64,000 nucleotides of DNA from the NCBI RefSeq assembly GCF_023100725.1, contig NZ_CP095501.1, forward strand, positions 620,001 to 684,000. Direction: 5' to 3'. A model generated the notes under the pieces. It saw only the letters and a program-made list of their open reading frames with translations. It made no database searches and had not been told where the DNA came from. Shown here one piece after another: positions 34,981 to 42,753 of this stretch; within the stretch, counting starts at the first letter, position 1; every line of letters begins with the position of its first letter. Origin of the DNA: Arthrobacter antioxidans. GTDB lineage: Bacteria; Actinomycetota; Actinomycetes; Actinomycetales; Micrococcaceae. The position numbers were made by a program, and so were the translations under genes.

Positions 34981-37398
34981 TCAGGCGTTCGCCGCTTCTG
35001 CCTTCTTCGCGGGCGTCGTCGTCCCGTTGGTCGGGAAGCCGTCCGGTTCGACATCGGGTGCCTGCACGGTCGCGACGTGGTCGTGCGACGCCGGTGCCGT
35101 GTGGGTGCTCTTCTCGAAACGGACGATGATCTGCTTCGACCTCGGGGTGTTGCTGCCCTCCGCGACCTCGTCGAGGGGGACCAGGACGTTCGCCTCCGGG
35201 TAGTACGCGGCGGCGCAGCCGCGCGCCGTCGGGTACGAGACCACGCGGAAGGCGCGGAGCACGCGCTGCACGCCGTCGTCGTACACGCCGTGGATGTCCA
35301 CGTTCTGGCCGTCCTCCAGGCCCAGGTCGGTGATGTCCTCGGGGTTGATGAACACCACGTGGCGGCCCTTCTTGATGCCACGGTACCGGTCGTTGTGACC
35401 GTAGATGGTGGTGTTCCACTGGTCGTGGGAGCGCAGCGACTGGAGGATCAGCGTGCCCTCGGGGCGCTCGAGGTATTCGAGGTCGTTGACGGTGAGGACG
35501 GCCTTGCCGGTGGGCGTGTTGAACGTTCGTGAGTCGCGCGGTCCGTTCGCCATGATGAAGCCGCCGTCCAGGCGGATCTTCCGGTTGTAGTCCTCGCAAC
35601 CCTCGACCACGTTGGCGATGTGCTCGCGGATGAGGTCGTAGTCCTTCTCGAAGCCCTCCCAGTCGGCGTTGATCTTGCCGTCGATCGTGGCCCGGGCGAG
35701 CCGACTGATGATCGCGGGTTCGGAGAGCAGGTTGTCGGAGACGGGCTCGACGCTGCCCCAGGAGGGGTGGACGGCACACACCGTGTCCTCGACGGAGACG
35801 AACTGCTCGCCCGTGGCCTGGCGATCGACCTCCGTGCGGCCCTTGCAGGGGAGGATGAGCGCCTCCTTGCCGGTGATGAGGTGGGAGCGGTTGAGCTTGA
35901 TGGAGATCTGCACCGTCATGTCGGTGTTCTCGAAGGCCTTCTCTGCCACCTGCGTGTCGGAGATGGCAGAGACGAGGTTCCCGCCGAGGGCCACGAGGAC
36001 CTTGACCTGCCCGTCACGCATGCGCCGGATGGACTCCACGGCGTCGATGCCGTGCTCCTGGGGCGGCTCGAAGTCGAACTCCTTGCCGAGGGCGTCCATG
36101 AAGGTCTGGGGCATCTGCTCCCAGATGCCCATGGTGCGATCACCCTGGACGTTGCTGTGGCCGCGGATGGGGGAGGCGCCGGCGCCCGGCTTGCCGATGT
36201 TGCCGCGGAGCAGCAGGAGATTGATGATCTCCTTGATCGTGGCGACGCCCTTCTTCTGCTGGGTGATGCCCATGGCCCAGGTGATGATCACCTTGTCGGC
36301 GGCGAGGTAGCGGGCGGCGAGCTCGTCGATCTGCTCGATCTGCAGGCCCGTGGCTTCGAGGACCGTGGCGTCGTCGAGCTTCAGCAGGTACTCGCGCAGC
36401 TCGTCGAGGCCCTCGCAGTGCTCCTCGAGGAAGGCGTGGTCCAGCACCGTGCCGGGGTTCTTCGCCTCGGCCTCGAACACCCGCTTGGACACGGCCTGCA
36501 GGAGGGCCATGTCGCCGCCGAGCCGGATCTGGAGGTACTGGTCGGCGATCTCGGTGCCCTTGCCTGCGATGCCACTGACCTTCTGGGGGTTCTTGTAACG
36601 CTTCAGGCCCGCCTCGGGCAGCGGGTTCACGGAGACGATCTGGCCGCCGGTCTCCTTGCACGCCTCCAGCTCGGTGAGCATGCGGGGGTGGTTCGTTCCC
36701 GGGTTCTGGCCCATCACGATGATGAGGTCGGCGTTGGCGTAGTCGTCGAACGTGACGGTCGCCTTGCCGATGCCGATGGTCTGGCCCATGGCCCAGCCGG
36801 AGGACTCGTGGCACATGTTGGAGCAGTCGGGCAGGTTGTTGGTGCCGAAGCCGCGCACGAAGAGCTGGTACAGGAACGCCGCTTCGTTCGAGGTGCGGCC
36901 GCTCGTGTAGAAGGCGGCATCGTCCGGGGCGTCGAGGCTCTTGAGCTTGTTGCCGACGATCTCGAAGGCCTCGTCCCAGCTCACGGGCCGGTAGTGGTCC
37001 TCGCCCGCGGGCTTGTAGACGGGCTCCACGAGGCGTCCCTGCATGCCCAGCCAGTACTCGGAGCGCTCACGGAGGTCGCTGATCGAGTTCTCGGCCCAGA
37101 AGTCCGAGGAGATCACGACGGGCGCCGCTTCCCAGGTGACAGCCTTGGCGCCGTTCTCGCAGAACTCGAAGGTCTTGCGCTTGGCGGGATCGGGCCAGGC
37201 GCAGCTCGGGCAGTCGAAGCCGTCCTTGTGGTTCATCTTGAGGACGGTCTGAAGGGTGCGCTTCACGCCCATGTGCTCGATCGCCGGCTTCATGGAGTTG
37301 TAGACGCCGGGAATGCCCGCTGCCCACTCCTTGGGTCGGTTCGAGACCTCGATGTCCTTCTCGTCGACTTCGTTCACACGGGGTTCACTGCGCGTCAT
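34981..37398 (-). CDS. FdhF/YdeP-family molybdopterin oxidoreductase (formate-dehydrogenase-like)
   Basis: An 805-residue cytoplasmic molybdoenzyme. Near the N-terminus only CPSCAW is present, rather than the four Cys of a full 4Fe-4S site; this is normal for the YdeP group. The Mo ligand region is DCSNMCHESSG, with Cys-His where E. coli FdhF has Sec-His. Later motifs include MGQNPGTNHPR, the RGHSNVQGDR loop and a molydopterin-dinucleotide domain. Substrate is uncertain (formate or an unknown compound). ATG 37398 follows GAAGGAGG; the upstream ATG at 37434 is weaker. It is divergent from a MarR-MFS operon. Confidence 0.9.
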   Translation of the reverse strand: MTRSEPRVNEVDEKDIEVSNRPKEWAAGIPGVYNSMKPAIEHMGVKRTLQTVLKMNHKDGFDCPSCAWPDPAKRKTFEFCENGAKAVTWEAAPVVISSDFWAENSISDLRERSEYWLGMQGRLVEPVYKPAGEDHYRPVSWDEAFEIVGNKLKSLDAPDDAAFYTSGRTSNEAAFLYQLFVRGFGTNNLPDCSNMCHESSGWAMGQTIGIGKATVTFDDYANADLIIVMGQNPGTNHPRMLTELEACKETGGQIVSVNPLPEAGLKRYKNPQKVSGIAGKGTEIADQYLQIRLGGDMALLQAVSKRVFEAEAKNPGTVLDHAFLEEHCEGLDELREYLLKLDDATVLEATGLQIEQIDELAARYLAADKVIITWAMGITQQKKGVATIKEIINLLLLRGNIGKPGAGASPIRGHSNVQGDRTMGIWEQMPQTFMDALGKEFDFEPPQEHGIDAVESIRRMRDGQVKVLVALGGNLVSAISDTQVAEKAFENTDMTVQISIKLNRSHLITGKEALILPCKGRTEVDRQATGEQFVSVEDTVCAVHPSWGSVEPVSDNLLSEPAIISRLARATIDGKINADWEGFEKDYDLIREHIANVVEGCEDYNRKIRLDGGFIMANGPRDSRTFNTPTGKAVLTVNDLEYLERPEGTLILQSLRSHDQWNTTIYGHNDRYRGIKKGRHVVFINPEDITDLGLEDGQNVDIHGVYDDGVQRVLRAFRVVSYPTARGCAAAYYPEANVLVPLDEVAEGSNTPRSKQIIVRFEKSTHTAPASHDHVATVQAPDVEPDGFPTNGTTTPAKKAEAANA

Positions 37399-37575
37399 CG
37401 CGGACGTCCTCCTTCGCGGCCCAGAAATGGGCACTCCTCGACAGGTGGTCTACCCGCCCTGATACCTCAGGCCTAACAGGCTACCGGGTGCGTCCGCAAG
37501 CGTTCCACACCCCTTCGGCGTGGTTTGACTCGGGAGGGCGCCTTTGTGCGCTGAACGACGGCGAACCCCGGTTTA

Positions 37576-37609
37576 GTTAGTTGACCTAACGAAACGACGG
37601 GAGTACCGT
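37576..37609 (+). promoter_or_regulatory. MarR-DHA2 promoter with embedded operator
   Basis: TTGACC (37581-37586) and TACCGT (37604-37609) are 17 bases apart. The -35 lies in the inverted repeat GTTAG-N5-CTAAC (37576-37590), a MarR-type operator that would let the regulator repress its own operon. Confidence 0.65.
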
Positions 37610-37646
37610 TACTTAGAGCAACGAAGTATATGAGCCAGGAGCCTCC

Positions 37647-38210
37647 ATGTCCGTAGGACAGTCCACCGCTGCAGAACTGGTGCACAACATCTTCGACCTG
37701 CAGCGTGCGCTGCGGGCGGTCACGGCGGCGAGCATGAAGTACTCGGAGCTCGGTCCGGCCCACACGGGCGTCCTCTTCTTCATCGGTGAGGGCGGGCCGC
37801 TCCGCGCGTCGGCGCTGGCGGCCCGGCTCGGTATCGGCCCGTCCGCCCTGAGCCGGCAGCTCTCCGACCTCGAGCAGTACGGCTTCGTGGTCCGCACGCC
37901 GGATCCGATGGACGGGCGGGCGTGCCTGCTCTCGCTCTCACCGCAGGGCCGGGCATGTCTCGCCGAGACCTATGAGCGCAGGGCCGAGACCCTGCGCGCG
38001 ATCCTGGCCGACTGGACGGAGAGCGAGGCCGAAGCGGCATCGCTCTCCGTGCAGCAGCTCACGGTCGCGTTGCGAGCCGCGGGACCGCACCCCGACGGGC
38101 TCCCTCCTGCGCCGGGCTCCGGCGCAGCACCCACGACACTCGACAGCACGGGCAACGACGGCCGTCACCATCTGGACCGCGCGTCCGAGACCACGAAGGA
38201 AGAACGCTGA
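37647..38210 (+). CDS. MarR-family transcriptional regulator
   Basis: A 187-residue regulator with the MarR winged helix: LAARLGIGPSALSRQLSDLE recognition region and the wing RTPDPMDGRACLLSLS with the conserved Asp-x-Arg. About 45 extra residues at the C-terminus are Gly/Pro/Ser-rich. CAGGAGCC precedes ATG 37647. The stop shares one base with the start of the DHA2 transporter, so it is the local repressor of that pump, with the ligand probably a pump substrate. Confidence 0.92.
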   Translation: MSVGQSTAAELVHNIFDLQRALRAVTAASMKYSELGPAHTGVLFFIGEGGPLRASALAARLGIGPSALSRQLSDLEQYGFVVRTPDPMDGRACLLSLSPQGRACLAETYERRAETLRAILADWTESEAEAASLSVQQLTVALRAAGPHPDGLPPAPGSGAAPTTLDSTGNDGRHHLDRASETTKEER

Positions 38211-40210
38211 TGGCCACCCATCCCACCAGGAAGAAAGCAGCCGGAATCTCTGTGCGGCAACCGGCCCCGACGCCACACCACGGGGCAGGCGAGCCCATGA
38301 GCCACAGGCAGATCCTCCAGGCCCTCACGGGCCTGCTCGCAGGCCTGTTCACGGCGATCCTCAGCAGCACGATCGTGGCGAACGCCCTGCCCACCATCAT
38401 GAGCGACCTCAACGGCTCGCAGACGGACTTCGCGTGGGTCATCACGGCCGCGCTGCTGGCCAATGCGGCGACCACCCCCATCTGGGGCAAGTTCGCCGAC
38501 CTGTTCGACAAGAAGGTCCTGGTGCAGCTCAGCATCGTGATCTTCGTGGCCGGCTCGGTCCTGGCGGGGTTCGCCCAGACCATCCCGCTGCTCCTCACGG
38601 CGCGTGTCATCCAGGGTGTCGCCATGGGTGGCCTGACCGCACTGGCGCAGGCGATCATCGGGACCATCATCGCGCCGCGTGAGCGCGGCAGGTACTCCGG
38701 CTACATGGGTGGCGTCATGGCCGTGGCGACCGCCGGAGGCCCGCTGCTCGGCGGCTTCATCGTGGACTCGCCCCTCGGCTGGCGGTGGACGTTCTTCGTC
38801 TGTGTGCCGCTCGCGATCATCGCCCTGGTGCTGCTCCAGGTCACCCTGAAGCTCCCCGATACGCGCCGCAAGGCCAGCATCGACTGGCTCGGGTCCGTCC
38901 TGCTGACGGCGGGCGTCAGCCTGCTCCTCATCTGGGTCTCCTTCGCCGGCAAGGAGGGCTACTACGAGTGGTTCTCCCGCGAGTCCGCGCTCATGGTCGG
39001 CGGCAGCGTCATCCTCCTGGCCCTCCTCCTCGTGGTGGAGTCGAAGGTGACCGAGCCGATCATCCCGCTGAAGATCATCTCCCAGCGCACCACGGCCCTC
39101 GCCATCATCGCCTCGATCACGGTGGGCGTCGCGATGTTCGCGAGCTCGAGCTATCTCGGCCAGTACTACCAGGTGGCCCGTGGCGCGACACCCACCGAAG
39201 CCGGACTGCTCACCATGCCGATGATCGCCGGCAACCTCATCGGTTCCATCGGCGCCGGCCTGCTGGTGACCCGGTTCGGCAAGTGGAAGCGGTTCCTGAC
39301 CGCCGGTTCCCTCTTCCTCATCGCAGGGCTCGGCCTTGCGGGGACCATCGACCACCTGACCGAACTGTGGGTGGTGGGCGTCTACACCTTCGTCTTCGGC
39401 CTGGGCCTCGGCCTCCTGCTGCAGAACCTCGTCCTCGCGGTCCAGAACACCGTGGCGGTCAAGGACATCGGCACGGCCAGTGCGTCGGTCGCCTTCTTCC
39501 GTTCCATGGGCGGTGCGGCCGGCGTCGCCGTCCTGGGTGCCATCCTCGGTACGCAGGTGGAGAACAGGACCACCGAGGGGCTCGCCGCTGCAGGCATCCC
39601 CGCCGGCGGGGGAGCGGCCGGTGGTTCGCTCGACCTCGTCGACCTGCCGGCGCCGATCGCGGACATCGTGCGGGCCGCGTACGGCGACAGCACCGCCCTG
39701 ATCTTCCTGATCACCGCGGTCATCGCGGTCGTCGGACTCGTCTGCGTCCTGTTCATCAGGGAGACCCCGTTGCGCCGGACGGTCGATTTCGCCCCGGCGG
39801 CGCCGGCCGGTCCTGCGGCGTCCATGTCGCCTGCGGCGACCGGCGCCACCGGCGCGACGCCGTCGGTTGCCGGTGCGCCGTCGGACTCCCGGATCGACGC
39901 GCAGTCGAGCAGTGCTGCTGCGCAGCCCGCGGCCGACGTCGCTCGGCACGGTACCGCCGTGTCGAGCCGGAACGACGACGACGGCGGGCATCGGACGTCC
40001 GGCGAGTCCGACGTCGTCGCCGTCCAGCCATCCCACGGCCGGCACAGTGCCGGACCGGTGGAGATCCGCAGGGCCGACGTGGACCGTGCGGCCAGGGAGC
40101 TGTCCGAACTCTCGGCCAGGGAACTGACCGAGCTGTCGGAGCTCGACGAGCTGACCGAGCTGTCGGAGCTGGACGCCGACCTGCAGGATCGAGCGGCAGT
40201 CGACCGCTAG
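38210..40210 (+). CDS. DHA2-type MFS multidrug transporter with repetitive C-terminal tail
   Basis: A 666-residue protein with about 14 transmembrane helices. MFS motif A is GKFADLFDKKVL, motif C-like GGPLLGGFIVD, and ARVIQGVAMGG is typical of the EmrB/QacA group. These expel drugs or toxins against protons. After the last helix (near residue 515) about 145 cytoplasmic residues follow, low complexity and ending in two copies of ELTELSELD; most relatives stop near 520-540. It is coupled to MarR by TGATG. Confidence 0.92.
   Translation: MATHPTRKKAAGISVRQPAPTPHHGAGEPMSHRQILQALTGLLAGLFTAILSSTIVANALPTIMSDLNGSQTDFAWVITAALLANAATTPIWGKFADLFDKKVLVQLSIVIFVAGSVLAGFAQTIPLLLTARVIQGVAMGGLTALAQAIIGTIIAPRERGRYSGYMGGVMAVATAGGPLLGGFIVDSPLGWRWTFFVCVPLAIIALVLLQVTLKLPDTRRKASIDWLGSVLLTAGVSLLLIWVSFAGKEGYYEWFSRESALMVGGSVILLALLLVVESKVTEPIIPLKIISQRTTALAIIASITVGVAMFASSSYLGQYYQVARGATPTEAGLLTMPMIAGNLIGSIGAGLLVTRFGKWKRFLTAGSLFLIAGLGLAGTIDHLTELWVVGVYTFVFGLGLGLLLQNLVLAVQNTVAVKDIGTASASVAFFRSMGGAAGVAVLGAILGTQVENRTTEGLAAAGIPAGGGAAGGSLDLVDLPAPIADIVRAAYGDSTALIFLITAVIAVVGLVCVLFIRETPLRRTVDFAPAAPAGPAASMSPAATGATGATPSVAGAPSDSRIDAQSSSAAAQPAADVARHGTAVSSRNDDDGGHRTSGESDVVAVQPSHGRHSAGPVEIRRADVDRAARELSELSARELTELSELDELTELSELDADLQDRAAVDR
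40121..40174 (+). repeat. 27-base tandem repeat in the transporter tail
   Basis: Two copies of a 27-base unit differ at 2 positions and encode ELTELSELD twice; a degenerate 24-base copy (40097-40120) precedes them. The heptad-like Leu/Glu spacing could form a coiled coil. Confidence 0.9.
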
Positions 40211-40265
40211 TCCGCCAGGGAACAGATGCAACCGGCCGCAGGAGAGAGGCGTGGTCCTGGTCCGA

Positions 40266-42602
40266 TCAGGATGAGGTGGCGAAGTCGGCGGCGGTGAGCC
40301 GAACGCCGGCGGCGTCGCCGACGGGGAGCGTGAGGCGTCGGCCGAGGTAGCTCACGGTCACGTCGACCGGATCACCACGCGCGACCAGTGTCACGGCGGC
40401 CAGCCTGCAGTCGTGCCATGCCAGGTCGACGATGACACCCGGCCTCGCGACGAGGCCGTGCACCCTTCCTGTGCCGAGTTCGCGCGGGAGTGCCGGCAGA
40501 AGCGAGATCGTCCCGTCGTGGCTCTGGACAAGGGTTTCAGCCAGAGCCGCGACGAAGCCGAGGTTGCCGTCGATCTGGAACGGCGGATGTGCGGCGAACA
40601 GGTTCGGGTAGAGGCCTCCTCCGAAGGGTCCGCTGACGGTGCCCGCGGGGCGGAACTGCAGGCGCAGGAGATCCGACACCTTGTCAGGGCGGCCGAGCCT
40701 GGCCCAGAGGGCGATCTTCCAGTTGAGCGACCAGCCTGTCGAGTCGTCACCGCGACCCAGGAGGCTGTGTGCGGCTGCAGCGCGATGCTCCCCGTCGAGG
40801 AGGGCCGAGCCGGGGTACAGCGAATAGAGGTGGCTGAGGTGACGGTGGTGCGGATCGAGAGCGGTGGAATCGTCCAGCCACTCCCGGATGCCGCCTCCCG
40901 CACCAAGGGGAGGAACGGGGGGAAGGCTGCCGATGCGTCGCGCGACCTCGCAGACAACCGGATCGGAGGAGCAGCCCAACCCATCGGCGGTGTCCAGCAC
41001 GGTCTGGAACAGTTCGCGGAGCAGGGACAGGTCCATGGTGCTCGACGTGCTCAGGGATGCCGGCGCCCCATCGGGGGTGAGGAACTGATTCTCGGGCGAT
41101 GTGGAGGGTCTGGTTCCCCACCGGGCGTCCACCTCCGCCGTCCCCGACAGTTGCACCATCCAGTCCAGGGCGAACTCGGCCGCACCGCGCATGATGGGCC
41201 AGGCCCTTTCCAGCAGTGAGCAGTCGCCGAACCGAAGGCGCTCGGCGAGGTGCTGGACCAGCCATGGTCCGGCCATCGGCCAGAAAGCCCACGACGGATC
41301 ACCGTGCCCGCCCCCGACCGGTGAGGTGTAGGCCCAGGCGTCGGAATTATGGTGGACCACCCAGCCGCGCGCTCCATAGAGCCGTTCGGCCGTGGCCCGT
41401 CCCGCTTCGGAGAGAGCGTCGATGAAGTCGATGAGTGGCTCGACGGTCTCCGGCAGGTGCACGATGTCCGCAGCCCAGTAGTTCATCTGGAGGTTGATGT
41501 TCGTCGTGTAGTTCGAGCTCCACGGCGGCTGCATGCTGTCGTTCCAGATACCCTGCAGCGTGGCGGGCAGCCCGCCCGGCCGGGACGACGCGATCAGCAG
41601 GTAGCGCCCTACATCGAACAGCAGGGCCGCGATGGAGGGATCGGCGGCCAGGATCCCGCCGGGGTGCGCAGCCCGCGCCGTGATGCGGACATCGGTCGGG
41701 GTGGAGTCGTCCGGGGGTCCGAGGTCGATGCTGACCCGACCCATCAGACGACGGTGGTCGTCGACATGCGCTGCGAGGACCCGATCGGCTCCGGCCTCCA
41801 CGGCAGCGTCGATACGGGAGGATGCCTCGATCGCTGCGTCTTCGGCGGTACCGGTCGGCGCGATGAGCGCAGAGACGTAGGTGGTCGCCGTTGCTACGTA
41901 CACGACCAGGCGGGGATGTCCGTCCTGAGTCTCCTCCGTGACGGTCCGCGTGACGATTGCTGCCTCCAGGCTTGATCCCGGCTCGTCACTCCAGGTCACC
42001 GGAGGACGGGAGGGCTCATGGCCGGGAGCCACATCGGACGGAAGGCGGAGGAGCAGTGCGCCGGTCGGCCGTCCGATGACCTGCAGCGAACTGGAGAGAG
42101 AGATGCCGACGGCAGTGCCGGCTTCCAGCCCGTCGATGGTGTGGACGAGCACGCCGTGGGGGTGGGACACGATGGTGCGTTGCGTGACAGGTCCCGACCT
42201 CACCGTGTGGACGGCGTCGTCGAGATCCAGGATCCGCCCGTAGGGTGCCCTGCCGGTTTCGTCCTGGTGCACGGGCAGAGTCAGGTGAAGCTCGAGCGTT
42301 CCCAGCGGCAGGTATGCCTGCGTGTAGTCGGACTGCAACGCCCTGATGGCAGTCTCGGCATCGACGAAGCGACCGGCTGCTATGTGCTCCCGGGCGTCGG
42401 CAAGCAGGGCCCGTGCCAGGGCGGCGTCCGGACCGCGCTGCAACTGCTCGCTGCGCGGGCCGCCGGACCACGCGGTCTCGTCGTTGAGGTCGAACCGGGG
42501 CGTCGACGCGTCACCCCAGCACATCGCGCCGAGTTTTCCGTTGCCGAGCGGCAGCGCTTCGAGCCAGCGCGAAGCGGGCTGTTCGTACCTGAGGGCGGTC
42601 AT
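40266..42602 (-). CDS. Glycoside hydrolase family 95 alpha-L-fucosidase (or alpha-galactosidase)
   Basis: A 778-residue intracellular enzyme. The N-terminal beta-domain begins at RYEQPASRWLEALPLGNGKLGAM (key phrase EALPLGNGKLGAM). The catalytic alpha/alpha barrel has GIWNDSMQPPW, the NIN Asn pair in TNINLQMNYW, HHRHLSHLYSLYPG and IDGNLGF, all GH95 hallmarks. GH95 enzymes invert alpha-1,2-L-fucosides, the linkage on xyloglucan galactose. No signal peptide. ATG 42602 starts at the conserved domain but lacks a strong ribosome site; it lies 151 bases after the GH3 gene and is probably co-transcribed. Confidence 0.9.
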   Translation of the reverse strand: MTALRYEQPASRWLEALPLGNGKLGAMCWGDASTPRFDLNDETAWSGGPRSEQLQRGPDAALARALLADAREHIAAGRFVDAETAIRALQSDYTQAYLPLGTLELHLTLPVHQDETGRAPYGRILDLDDAVHTVRSGPVTQRTIVSHPHGVLVHTIDGLEAGTAVGISLSSSLQVIGRPTGALLLRLPSDVAPGHEPSRPPVTWSDEPGSSLEAAIVTRTVTEETQDGHPRLVVYVATATTYVSALIAPTGTAEDAAIEASSRIDAAVEAGADRVLAAHVDDHRRLMGRVSIDLGPPDDSTPTDVRITARAAHPGGILAADPSIAALLFDVGRYLLIASSRPGGLPATLQGIWNDSMQPPWSSNYTTNINLQMNYWAADIVHLPETVEPLIDFIDALSEAGRATAERLYGARGWVVHHNSDAWAYTSPVGGGHGDPSWAFWPMAGPWLVQHLAERLRFGDCSLLERAWPIMRGAAEFALDWMVQLSGTAEVDARWGTRPSTSPENQFLTPDGAPASLSTSSTMDLSLLRELFQTVLDTADGLGCSSDPVVCEVARRIGSLPPVPPLGAGGGIREWLDDSTALDPHHRHLSHLYSLYPGSALLDGEHRAAAAHSLLGRGDDSTGWSLNWKIALWARLGRPDKVSDLLRLQFRPAGTVSGPFGGGLYPNLFAAHPPFQIDGNLGFVAALAETLVQSHDGTISLLPALPRELGTGRVHGLVARPGVIVDLAWHDCRLAAVTLVARGDPVDVTVSYLGRRLTLPVGDAAGVRLTAADFATSS

Positions 42603-42753
42603 CCGTCGGCCGGGCCGGCGGAGGGGACACCGGTGGCGCCGGGGTCCAGGGGACCGCGGCGTGCTGTCGCGTCCGGAGCCCGGGCGACCCCCCGGAGGGA
42701 CACCGGACCGCGGACGGGGTGGGGCCGCCCTCCACCCGGCCGCCGCATGCCGG

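Noticed and set aside
35620..37476. 618-codon open frame opposite the molybdoenzyme gene
   Set aside because: It is a shadow of a high-GC coding frame; its composition is Val/Leu/Gly-biased and it has no recognisable domain.
38165..40231. 688-codon open frame opposite the DHA2 transporter
   Set aside because: It is antisense to a clear 14-helix transporter, rich in Asp/Glu/Arg/Gly/His, and has no domain or ribosome site.
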